Assembly: GCA_964420125.1 (NCBI GenBank)
Contig: CAYQQQ010000006.1
Coordinates: 124,001-188,000, forward strand
Origin: CAYQQQ01 sp964420125
GTDB taxonomy: Bacteria; Actinomycetota; Acidimicrobiia; Acidimicrobiales; Microtrichaceae
Direction: 5' to 3'
Length of the DNA: 64,000 bases
Position numbers and translations under genes: made by a program. The notes under the pieces were generated by a model that saw only the letters and a program-made list of their open reading frames with translations, was not told the DNA's origin and made no database searches. Of this stretch, positions 24,868 through 31,729 are shown one piece after another (the stretch's first letter is position 1; the number at the start of each line of letters is the position of its first letter).

Positions 24868-25527
24868 TCACTTGGGGCTCTCCTCCCATCGCACCTCGAC
24901 CTGCTCGAAGCCCGCGGCACCGAGGAAGGTCCGCAACCACTCCTCGGTGTTCTCCCGGGCCGTATCGGTCAGGTCGGAAGCTGCGGCTGCCTCGTCGAGC
25001 TTGGTCTCCGCGGCGGCGTAGAGCTGGCGGTCGTCGAAGGGGTTGGAGGACACCACGTCCTCGAGGCGGTCGATGAGGCCGCGCTCACGGGTGACGATCT
25101 TGGTGCCTGACTCCTCGATCTCCGCGTCCTGGAGCTCGGGCTCCGGCAGGGTGACCGTGATGCCGGTGCCGTCGTCGGACACCACGACGGCGTCCTCGTC
25201 GAGGTTGCTGAAGTCGACCGTGGCCCGCACCTCGCCGGTCACCAGGGCCACCACCCGCTCGCCCTTGAGGAAGTCGGGCAGGTAGGCGGCGTCCTGCTCC
25301 AGGTCGACGTCCTGCACGAAGGTCGCCTCCGCCGCGGTGAACTCCTCCATGGAGCGCATGCGCTCCAGCAGCGCCGGCCCGGAGCGGTCGACGGTCTCGG
25401 TGGCGAAGGGGTCGAACAGGGCGACGCCGAGGAGGACCAGCAGCACCAGGGCGACGGCGAGCGCAGCGATGATCCCCACCAGCGCCGTGGCGCTGGGCGC
25501 GCTGCGTGTTCGGATGAGCCGGCCCAT
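24868..25527 (-). CDS. DUF4230 membrane-anchored protein
   Basis: 219 residues. A single transmembrane helix (about 14-38, ALVGIIAALAVALVLLVLLG) is followed by an extracytoplasmic domain. Its LLERMRSMEEFTAAEATF, GERVVALVTGEVRATVDFS, VTLPEPELQDAEI and ERGLIDRLEDV segments match the DUF4230 family. Function is unknown. It is followed 40 bp later by the ABC ATPase on the same strand and could be co-transcribed with the exporter. A TAGCGT -10 box (25535-25540, minus strand) ends 7 nt before the ATG and no ribosome-binding site is seen, so the transcript is probably leaderless. Confidence 0.8.
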   Translation of the reverse strand: MGRLIRTRSAPSATALVGIIAALAVALVLLVLLGVALFDPFATETVDRSGPALLERMRSMEEFTAAEATFVQDVDLEQDAAYLPDFLKGERVVALVTGEVRATVDFSNLDEDAVVVSDDGTGITVTLPEPELQDAEIEESGTKIVTRERGLIDRLEDVVSSNPFDDRQLYAAAETKLDEAAAASDLTDTARENTEEWLRTFLGAAGFEQVEVRWEESPK

Positions 25528-25568
25528 CCCCCAGACGCTAACGCCGTGGCGGCGTCGGCCGAACGGGG

Positions 25569-26348
25569 ATGGTGGGCTCGACCGGCAAAGATCTCAGCAA
25601 CGCGGCAACGGGTGTCGCCACGGGAGGGGCCGGAGGCGGCTCATCCGTGGGGCACGTCGTGGAGGAAGAGGTGGACGCCGGCCTCGGTGCTGCGGCGAGA
25701 GCCATCCGCACCCCCCGGGCGGCGGGCGTCGCCGGGGTGGTGTTCGCGCTGGTGCTGCTGGCGGTGCTGGTGCTCGTGCGCTGGGCGGTTCCTCAGGATC
25801 CGCTGGGCTCGGGGGAGTGGCTCGCCGATCCGTCCCGCCGGCGGGCGGTGAACGTGGCGATGGAGCTGGTCCCGATCGCGGGCATCGCCTTCCTGTGGTT
25901 CCTCGGCGCCATCCGCTCCCGGTTCGGCCACATGGAGGACCGCTTCTTCGCCACGGTGTTCCTGGGCAGCGGGTTCGTGTTCGTGGCCATGATGTTCGCC
26001 ACGGCGGCCATCGGGGCCTCGCTGTACGACACCTTCTCCGCCGCCGAAGCCGAGCAGGCCGAGGTGCTCTGGCAGTTCGGGCGCCGTACCACCTACTCGT
26101 TCATGGTCGTCTACTCGATGCGCATGGCGGCGGTGTTCGTGTCGGTCACGACCATGATCCTGCTGCGGCTGCGGCTGATGCCCACGTGGCTCGCCGCCTT
26201 CGGGTTCGTGACGACGGTGATCATGCTGCTGGTGAGCCAGGTGGTGCCGTGGTTGGAGCTGCTGTTCCCGGTGTGGGCGCTGGTGCTGAGCGCCCACATC
26301 CTGGTGACCAACATGCGGGCACCGCAGCTCAGCCCTCCAGCGGCGTGA
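25569..26348 (+). CDS. Multi-pass membrane protein of unknown function
   Basis: 259 residues with about six hydrophobic helices (for example VFALVLLAVLVLVRW, VPIAGIAFLWFLGAI, FVFVAMMFATAAIGA, AAVFVSVTTMILLRL and two near the C-terminus). The N-terminal 45 residues are a Gly/Ala/Thr-rich soluble tail. I do not recognise the family beyond a general actinobacterial conserved membrane protein. Its start is 41 bp from the divergent DUF4230 gene, and its last 20 bp overlap the end of the convergent META-domain gene. Confidence 0.65.
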   Translation: MVGSTGKDLSNAATGVATGGAGGGSSVGHVVEEEVDAGLGAAARAIRTPRAAGVAGVVFALVLLAVLVLVRWAVPQDPLGSGEWLADPSRRRAVNVAMELVPIAGIAFLWFLGAIRSRFGHMEDRFFATVFLGSGFVFVAMMFATAAIGASLYDTFSAAEAEQAEVLWQFGRRTTYSFMVVYSMRMAAVFVSVTTMILLRLRLMPTWLAAFGFVTTVIMLLVSQVVPWLELLFPVWALVLSAHILVTNMRAPQLSPPAA

Positions 26349-27162
26349 AGGTGGCCTGCATGGCGCCCTCGTCGTCGCGCACGGTCAGGGTGTCGCCGCT
26401 CCACTCGTAGGTGCGGACGGCCTCCAGCGCCGCGACGTACTGGGCCTCGAGGTCCATCACCTCCTGGTCGCAGCTCCTCTTGGTGGAGGCGACGTCGGTG
26501 ATGCGCAGCTCGTCGCCGTCGGACTCCCAGCTGCCGGTGAGCCGGTTGCACCCGCCGCTGCCGGAGAAGGCGCCGTCCTCGTCGAACCGGGCGGTGAGGG
26601 CGCCGGTCAGCTCGTTCGACTCCAGGCCGCCCTTGCCGTTGTTCACGCCGGTGGCGGTCCAGGAGGTGCCGGCGAGATCGGTGGGCTGGGCCGCGTAGAC
26701 CGCGACCACCGTGCCACGGGAGTCGGTGAGCTGGAGCTCCTCGGCGCCCAGGTCGTAGCCGGCCACGGTGGGCAGGAGGCCGACCAGGGCCTGCTCCTGG
26801 GCCTGCACCGCAGGGTCCTCGCAGGCCATCTCCGTGATGGGCCCGAGCTGCAGGGTGAGCTGGTCGCCGTCCTCGGTCCATCCGCCGGCGAAGTTGTTGC
26901 AGCCGGTGCTGCCGGCCAGGTTGCCCTCGGTGCCGAAGCTCAGGGTCGCGGGTCGGTCGGTTCCCGCGTCGGCCAGGGTGCCGCCGTCGCTCCACGACCG
27001 CAGGATCCAGGCGGTGCCGGCCAGCGGCCCGCTCTGGGCCGCGGTGGTGGTGCTCCGCTCTGCGTCGGTGGTCGTGGCGGCGTCGTCGCCGTCGTCGCCG
27101 CAGGCGGGTGCCAGCACCACGACGGTCGCGAAGGTGGCCAGGCCGAACAGGAAGCTGCGCAT
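26329..27162 (-). CDS. Lipoprotein with two META/HslJ-like domains
   Basis: 277 residues. Signal peptide and lipobox VVVLAPACGDD are followed by a Thr/Ala/Asp linker. Two META domains follow: the first has LAGTAWILRSW, GNLAGSTGCNNFAGGW and ITEMACED; the second has LAGTSWTATGV, GAFSGSGGCNRLTGSW and STKRSCDQEVMDLE. META domains occur in HslJ and in secreted stress or virulence-related proteins; no enzymatic role is known. A TAGCGT -10 box (27169-27174, minus strand) ends 6 nt before the ATG, predicting a leaderless mRNA. The 3' end overlaps the convergent membrane protein gene by 20 bp. Confidence 0.85.
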   Translation of the reverse strand: MRSFLFGLATFATVVVLAPACGDDGDDAATTTDAERSTTTAAQSGPLAGTAWILRSWSDGGTLADAGTDRPATLSFGTEGNLAGSTGCNNFAGGWTEDGDQLTLQLGPITEMACEDPAVQAQEQALVGLLPTVAGYDLGAEELQLTDSRGTVVAVYAAQPTDLAGTSWTATGVNNGKGGLESNELTGALTARFDEDGAFSGSGGCNRLTGSWESDGDELRITDVASTKRSCDQEVMDLEAQYVAALEAVRTYEWSGDTLTVRDDEGAMQATFTPLEG

Positions 27163-27171
27163 GTCCGCACG

Positions 27172-27966
27172 CTACCTGTCGGCTCCCGCCTCCCGGGGCG
27201 CACGACCGGGCCATCCAGCGGGGTCCTGCTGGTAGAAGTCGCCCAGCACGGCGTAGAGCTCGGGGTGCTCGCGGCACAGCAGGTGGGGATCGTCGAAGAA
27301 CGCCTCGGTGGCAACGGCGAAGAACTCGGCGGGGTTCACCCCGGCGTAGCTGCGAAGGCTGCGGCCGCCCCGCCCCTGCACGACCTCCTCGTAGGCGGCG
27401 GTGCACACCCGCACCCACCGCTGGAGGTCGTCGGTGGTGGCCAGCGGCGGAGTGCCGTCGACCGAGCCGTCCAGCATGTCCAGCTTGTGAGCGAACTCGT
27501 GGAACACCACGTTGTGGCCCCGGCCGGGATGGCGGGCGTCGTCGATCGCCTGGTCCCAGGCGATGAGCACCGGGCCGTTGTACGACGCCTGGCCGAGGAT
27601 GGCCATCGGGCCGTCGGAGACCACCCCCGGCACCTGGGAGTGCTCCCCGTCGAGCACGAGCGTGCTGGGGTGCACCACGATCGCCTGCACCCCGCGGTAG
27701 GCGTCCGGCGGGAGCTCCAGCACCAGCAGGGCGGCCTGCACGGCGATGGTCACCACCATCTCGTCGGTCAGCTCGAAGCCGTTGGCCGCCTCCCAGGACT
27801 TCTCGGCCACCAGCGCCAGCGCCAGGTCCTCCAGTCGGTCGCGATCGTCGGGGCCGAGAGCACCCCACCAGCCGAAGCGGCCGGCGCAGAGGTCGCGCCA
27901 CTGCGGCAGGAAGCCCGCTGCGTAGCGCTCGCGGCGCATCCGGTGCCGGCGGGTCTCGAAGTGCAC
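27172..27966 (-). CDS. mtfA: MtfA-like zinc aminopeptidase (M90 family)
   Basis: 264 residues with the gluzincin motif HEFAHKLDMLDG, preceded by LIAWDQAIDDARHPGRGHNVV and followed by NPAEFFAVATEAFF, whose Glu is the third zinc ligand. This is the order seen in MtfA, which in enterobacteria binds the Mlc repressor and cleaves small amides. The N-terminus (WRDLCAGRFGWWGALGPDDR) is typical. The GTG start is 6 bp after the cbiX stop, so the genes are likely co-transcribed although functionally unrelated. Peptidase activity is well supported; the natural substrate is unknown. Confidence 0.85.
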   Translation of the reverse strand: MHFETRRHRMRRERYAAGFLPQWRDLCAGRFGWWGALGPDDRDRLEDLALALVAEKSWEAANGFELTDEMVVTIAVQAALLVLELPPDAYRGVQAIVVHPSTLVLDGEHSQVPGVVSDGPMAILGQASYNGPVLIAWDQAIDDARHPGRGHNVVFHEFAHKLDMLDGSVDGTPPLATTDDLQRWVRVCTAAYEEVVQGRGGRSLRSYAGVNPAEFFAVATEAFFDDPHLLCREHPELYAVLGDFYQQDPAGWPGRAPREAGADR

Positions 27967-27972
27967 GGCTGC

Positions 27973-28368
27973 TCAGCCCGCCGCCGGTCGTGGATCCGTC
28001 ACCCGCCGTGCCACCAAGGACACGAGCTCCGGATCGGCGCCGACGTGCTCGTCGAGCTCGACCTCCACCCCGGGGTGGCGTTCCCGGGCCTGCGCGACCA
28101 GCTCCGGCAGGTCGCGCAGGACGTGGTTGCCGGGGTGCAGGAAGTAGGGGAGCAGGCGGATCCGCTTCGTCCCCTCTCCGGCGGCGACGTCGATGGCCTC
28201 GGCGATGGTGGGACGGTCGATCTCCAGGAAGGCCGGGCGCACGTCGGCACCGGTGCGGGCGGCCACGTCGGCGCACAGCTCCGCGTGCTCGGCCGCGGTC
28301 GCCGGGTTGCGGCTGCCGTGGGCGATGAGCAGGACGACGCTGGAAGAGGGACCGGGCACCGGCGCCAC
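27973..28368 (-). CDS. cbiX: Sirohydrochlorin chelatase-like protein, single-domain (CbiX-S type)
   Basis: 131 residues, the length of one chelatase domain. LLIAHGSRNP carries the metal-binding, catalytic His and LLPYFLHPGNHVLRDLPEL the second His. Short CbiX proteins dimerise to insert cobalt or iron into sirohydrochlorin for cobalamin or sirohaem. No other tetrapyrrole genes are close, so metal choice is open. The GTG start (28368) is only 16 bp from the divergent GTG of the TrmH gene; the DNA between forms an inverted repeat CCACGG...CCGTGG that includes both starts. Confidence 0.85.
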   Translation of the reverse strand: MAPVPGPSSSVVLLIAHGSRNPATAAEHAELCADVAARTGADVRPAFLEIDRPTIAEAIDVAAGEGTKRIRLLPYFLHPGNHVLRDLPELVAQARERHPGVEVELDEHVGADPELVSLVARRVTDPRPAAG

Positions 28369-28384
28369 GGTACGGTCCGGATCC

Positions 28385-29041
28385 GTGGGCGACAACGCGA
28401 GCGACACGTCGGCAGCGTTCCCGGAGGAGTCGGTGGGCGTCGGCCCGCATCCTGAGCCGTGGCCCGAGGACCCTCGCCTCGACCCGGAGCTGCTGACGGC
28501 GGGGGACCGCCGCAACGTGGTCGACCGCTATCGCTACTGGCGCCTCGACGCGATCGTGGAGGACCTCGACCGCACCCGGTTCCCCTTCCACGTGGCGGTG
28601 GAGAACTGGCAGCACGACCGCAACATCGGCACGGTGGTGCGCAACGCCAACGCCTTCGGTGCCGCCGCGGTGCACATCGTGGGGCGGCGGCGCTGGAACC
28701 GGCGTGGGGCCATGGTCACCGAGCGGTACCAGCACGTGGCGCACCATCCCGACGTGGCGTCGCTGCTCGCCTTCTGCGACGAGGCGGGGTTGGTGCCCGT
28801 CGGCATCGACAACGTGGAGGGGTCGGTTCCGCTGGAGACGGCGGTGCTGCCGGAGCTCTCGATGCTGGTGTTCGGCCAGGAGGGCCCGGGGCTGTCCGCC
28901 GAGGTGCGAGCTGCGGTCCCGTTGCTGTGCGCCATCACGATGTACGGCTCCACCCGCTCGCTCAACGCCGGGGTGGCCTCCGGCATCGCCATGTACGAGT
29001 GGGTGCGCCAGCACGGCCTCAGGAGGAGCGCTGCACCGTGA
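28385..29041 (+). CDS. TrmH/SpoU-family RNA 2'-O-methyltransferase
   Basis: 218 residues with the SPOUT motifs: motif 1 NWQHDRNIGTVVRNANAFG, motif 2 SMLVFGQEGPGLS and motif 3 MYGSTRSLNAGVASGIAMY, together forming the trefoil knot that binds S-adenosylmethionine. It methylates ribose in tRNA or rRNA; the target is not predictable. The N-terminal 60 residues are variable. The -10 box TACGGT (28371-28376) ends 8 nt before the GTG, so the message is probably leaderless. The last 23 bp overlap the convergent VOC gene. Confidence 0.85.
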   Translation: MGDNASDTSAAFPEESVGVGPHPEPWPEDPRLDPELLTAGDRRNVVDRYRYWRLDAIVEDLDRTRFPFHVAVENWQHDRNIGTVVRNANAFGAAAVHIVGRRRWNRRGAMVTERYQHVAHHPDVASLLAFCDEAGLVPVGIDNVEGSVPLETAVLPELSMLVFGQEGPGLSAEVRAAVPLLCAITMYGSTRSLNAGVASGIAMYEWVRQHGLRRSAAP

Positions 29042-29429
29042 GTCCCACCTGCTGGCCGTGGGCCAGCTCGAGGTTGTGGCCGTCGGGGTCGACGACGATG
29101 CCCCAGTAGCCGACCGGAGGGCCGCTGTCGTGCGGCCCGTCGGTGGTGTGGCCGGCCGCTGCGGCGCCGGCCAGCGCGTCGTCGACCGCCGCTCTGGAGC
29201 CGACCCCGACACCGAGGTGCGACCAACCCCCGAGGTGGTGGTCGACGGGGTGCTCGAGCAGGACGACCACGAAGGGCCGGGTCAGGTCCGACAGCCAGGC
29301 CACCCGTTCGCCGGGTTCTCCGCGCTGGTGCACGACCTCGAGGCCGGCGTACTCCGCGTAGAACTCGACGCTGCGGTCGAGCTCCGCGACAGGCAGGGCC
29401 ACGTGGGTCAGTCCGAGATCGACGCTCAC
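29019..29429 (-). CDS. Glyoxalase/bleomycin-resistance (VOC) family protein
   Basis: 136 residues forming one VOC module: LGLTHVALPVAELDRSVEFY at the N-terminus supplies the first metal ligand (His), with HLGVGV in the second half and DPDGHNLELAHG with Glu at the C-terminal strand. VOC enzymes act on small carbon-carbon or epoxide substrates with a divalent metal; the substrate here is unknown. A TAGGGT -10 box (29437-29442, minus strand) ends 7 nt before the GTG, again a leaderless arrangement. Confidence 0.85.
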   Translation of the reverse strand: MSVDLGLTHVALPVAELDRSVEFYAEYAGLEVVHQRGEPGERVAWLSDLTRPFVVVLLEHPVDHHLGGWSHLGVGVGSRAAVDDALAGAAAAGHTTDGPHDSGPPVGYWGIVVDPDGHNLELAHGQQVGLTVQRSS

Positions 29430-29459
29430 GCCGGGAACCCTAGGTGCCCCGAAGCACCG

Positions 29460-29505
29460 ACTGGCAGGTGTGGGACCACACCGGGGTGGCTGACGGCTGC
29501 CAGTT
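29460..29505. repeat. Dispersed palindromic repeat, copy B
   Basis: The 46-bp element has the same ends and core as copy A: it starts ACTGGCAGGTGTGGGACC and ends CTGCCAGTT. Terminal arms ACTGGCAG and CTGCCAGT pair, and the inner GGTGTGG/CCACACC can also pair. It sits in the divergent gap between the VOC and SDR genes, next to the G-rich array. Confidence 0.75.
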
Positions 29506-29547
29506 GGTGGGGTGCGGCCCAGCGGGCGATGGGAGACCAGCGGCGGC

Positions 29548-29588
29548 GGGGCGACGGGGCGGCGGGGCGGCGGGGCGGCGGGGCGGGG
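29548..29588 (+). repeat. G-rich 8-bp tandem array with G-quadruplex potential
   Basis: Six runs of GGGG (29548, 29556, 29564, 29572, 29580 and 29585) are separated by CGAC, CGGC, CGGC, CGGC and C. The array is essentially GGCGGGGC repeated and fits a parallel four-tetrad quadruplex on the plus strand. It ends 18 bp before the putative -10 box of the SDR gene. Confidence 0.7.
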
Positions 29589-29619
29589 TGCGGGTGGCCG
29601 GACGGTAGCGTCGGTGCTC

Positions 29620-30432
29620 GTGAGCCGAGACGACGCCATCGACCGAGCCGCCCCCGGCGCCCCGCGCCCCCCTGCGGACCTGTTCTCCCTGGAGGGGCGG
29701 GTCGCGGTGGTCACCGGAGCCTCCTCCGGCCTGGGACGCCGCTTCGCCGAGGTGCTGCACACGGCCGGCGCCGAGGTGGTGGTGGCCGCCCGCAGGGCGG
29801 ACCGGTTGGAGGCGCTCGCCGAGCGCCTGGGCGACAGGGTGCGGGTGGTGCCCGCAGACCTCACCGACGCGAACGCCAGAGAGCACCTGGTGCAGACAGC
29901 GCTGACCGTGAGCGGCTCGATCGACGTGCTGGTCAACAACGCCGGCTACGGCACCCCCGCCCCCGCCGAGACCGAGACCCTGGAGCACTTCGAGCACACG
30001 ATGGGGATCAACCTCACCGCCGTGTTCCACCTGAGCCAGCTCGCCGGGCGGCGCATGATCGCCGCCGGGAACGGCAGCATCGTCAACGTCGCCTCGATCC
30101 TCGGGCTGGTGGGTGCGGCCCCCGTGAAGGAGGCGTCCTACTGCGCGGCCAAGGGGGCGGTGGTGAACCTCACCCGGGCCCTGGGTGCCGAGTGGGCGCG
30201 CAAGGGGGTGCGGGTCAACGCCATCGCCCCGGGGTGGTTCCCCTCGGAGATGACCCAGGAGCAGATGTTCGACGACGCGGCCGGACTGGACTTCATCGTG
30301 CGCAACACCCCGATGGCCCGAGGCGGCGACGAGCACGAGCTCGACGGGGCGCTGCTGTTCCTCGCCGGCGATGCCTCCACCTACGTGACCGGCCAGGTGC
30401 TGGCGGTGGACGGTGGCTGGCTGGCGCGCTGA
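29620..30432 (+). CDS. Short-chain dehydrogenase/reductase (classical SDR)
   Basis: 270 residues. VAVVTGASSGLGRRFAEVL is the NAD(P)-binding Gly motif, LVNNAGYG the NNAG motif, SIVNVASILG the catalytic Ser region and YCAAKGAVV the Tyr-xxx-Lys pair; the C-terminus AGDASTYVTGQVLAVDGGW is typical of the 3-oxoacyl-ACP-reductase-like group. It reduces or oxidises a hydroxyl/keto group; the substrate is unknown. The TAGCGT -10 box (29606-29611) ends 8 nt before the GTG at 29620, preferred here; a GTG at 29614 would add two codons. Confidence 0.85.
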   Translation: MSRDDAIDRAAPGAPRPPADLFSLEGRVAVVTGASSGLGRRFAEVLHTAGAEVVVAARRADRLEALAERLGDRVRVVPADLTDANAREHLVQTALTVSGSIDVLVNNAGYGTPAPAETETLEHFEHTMGINLTAVFHLSQLAGRRMIAAGNGSIVNVASILGLVGAAPVKEASYCAAKGAVVNLTRALGAEWARKGVRVNAIAPGWFPSEMTQEQMFDDAAGLDFIVRNTPMARGGDEHELDGALLFLAGDASTYVTGQVLAVDGGWLAR

Positions 30433-30467
30433 ACGGGGGTGGCGCGGTTGCGCGCCGAGCGCTCAGC

Positions 30468-30950
30468 TCAGCCTGCGACGGGCGTGCCCGGGAAGGCGAC
30501 CGGGTCGTTCGGGCGGGGGAACGCCGGGCGCTTCCAGGCGAGGATCCGGGCGAGCTCGTCGGTGATGGGCCGCCAGGTGGCGGGGTCCCAGCCGTCGGCC
30601 CTGCCCATCAGCGTCTGGTTGGTCCCGACGTGCACCAGGGCCGGGATCTCCTCCACGCCCAGGGCGGCCACCGCCTCGCGATCGGGATCGCAGAAGGTGA
30701 GGAACCGCTCCGCATAGGGGCCGAGGAAGGCCTTCGCGTCGTCCTCGATGCAGGTGATCAGCCACGCCGTGCGGCAGTCGGCCTCCTGCAGCTGCGAGAG
30801 CACGTTGACCGCTGCCTCCAGCACCCAGGCGCTCTGGTCGGTGTAGGGGTCGAGGACCACCGCCACGAGGTGGAACAGCTGGGTCTGGTCGGCCAGCGTG
30901 ATGGGCTCGCCGCCGAGGGGATGCAGCTTGACGTCGGTGTTGAGGGCCAC
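30468..30950 (-). CDS. Conserved hypothetical protein, possibly thioredoxin-like without active-site cysteines
   Basis: 160 residues. VAVVLDPYTDQSAWVLEAA, DCRTAWLITCIEDDAKAFL and AALGVEEIPALVHVGTN have the strand-helix order and the cis-Pro-like EIPALV of a thioredoxin fold, but no CxxC is present. I do not recognise a named family. A TATCGT -10 box (30959-30964, minus strand) ends 8 nt before the GTG, so it is probably leaderless. It is divergent from the gene at 31025. Confidence 0.65.
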   Translation of the reverse strand: MALNTDVKLHPLGGEPITLADQTQLFHLVAVVLDPYTDQSAWVLEAAVNVLSQLQEADCRTAWLITCIEDDAKAFLGPYAERFLTFCDPDREAVAALGVEEIPALVHVGTNQTLMGRADGWDPATWRPITDELARILAWKRPAFPRPNDPVAFPGTPVAG

Positions 30951-31024
30951 GGGCGGTGACGATAGCGCGACGGGTTCCCCCGCCCCCACTCCCGGGCGAC
31001 CCTGTGCCCGCCTACCATCGTGGG

Positions 31025-31639
31025 GTGCATCCGATCGAGCGCCTCCGCTTCGTGGCTCGGGCCCAGGGCGTGCCCGGCGACGTGCTGGCGGTGGAGGCCG
31101 CCCGTGCGCTCATGACCTTCGCGGAGGACCCCGCCGGCATGACCGCCGCCTGCCGCAGGGTGCTGGCCCGCCAGGTCACCTGCGGGCCGCTCTGGTGGGT
31201 CTGCGCCCGCCTGCTCACCGCCGACTCGGTGCTCGATGCTGCCCGGGAGAGCATCCACCGCCTCGAGGCCGACACCACCCTCGCCGAGGTCTCCCTGGCC
31301 CTGGATGCGCAGGTCGGCACGGAGGCACCCGAGGTGGTCCTCGTGCACGCCACCGCCTTCGGCTTCGACGGCGCGCTGGTGCTGGCCGAAGACCTCGACG
31401 ACCTCGACGACCGCCCCGACGCCGATGCCTGGCTGGTCGGGGGGGTGGGTTGCCACCTCGCCGAACCGCTCTGGGAGACCGCCCTGGCCCACCACCACGA
31501 CGACGGCACCGCCCGGATCGTGCGGGCACCGATGGACCGGTTCGCCGACGTGGTCGGGCCCACCGGTCGTTCGCCGGTGGACCGCCTCGGTGCCCCCGAC
31601 TGCCCGGTTGCGCCGGAGCTGCTCCGCCTGGCGGGTTGA
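31025..31639 (+). CDS. Conserved actinobacterial protein of unknown function
   Basis: 204 residues. The N-terminal half is helical (HPIERLRFVARAQG, MTAACRRVLARQVTCGPLWW and VCARLLTADSVLDAA) and the second half alternates strands and helices (EVVLVHATAFGFDG and ADAWLVGGVGCHL). I recall similar proteins across actinobacteria without a proven role; a relation to the eIF2B/MtnA-like fold is possible but not shown. A TACCAT -10 box (31013-31018) ends 6 nt before the GTG, predicting leaderless transcription. Confidence 0.65.
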   Translation: MHPIERLRFVARAQGVPGDVLAVEAARALMTFAEDPAGMTAACRRVLARQVTCGPLWWVCARLLTADSVLDAARESIHRLEADTTLAEVSLALDAQVGTEAPEVVLVHATAFGFDGALVLAEDLDDLDDRPDADAWLVGGVGCHLAEPLWETALAHHHDDGTARIVRAPMDRFADVVGPTGRSPVDRLGAPDCPVAPELLRLAG

Positions 31640-31677
31640 GCCTCACCGCAGGCGACGCCTGGTAGGTTCACCGCGCG

Positions 31678-31728
31678 ATGGGTGCTCTCGATCCTTCGCC
31701 GACCCCACCGACACGGCGGGGTCTCTGA
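31678..31728 (+). other. Possible short leaderless upstream ORF (16 codons) before the GH36-like gene
   Basis: ATG at 31678 follows the -10-like TAGGTT (31663-31668) by 9 nt and opens a 16-residue frame (MGALDPSPTPPTRRGL) that stops at 31726-31728, one base before the GTG of the GH36-like gene. It is Pro/Arg-rich. It could be a translated leader that couples ribosomes to the downstream start, or chance. Confidence 0.3.
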
Positions 31729-31729
31729 G

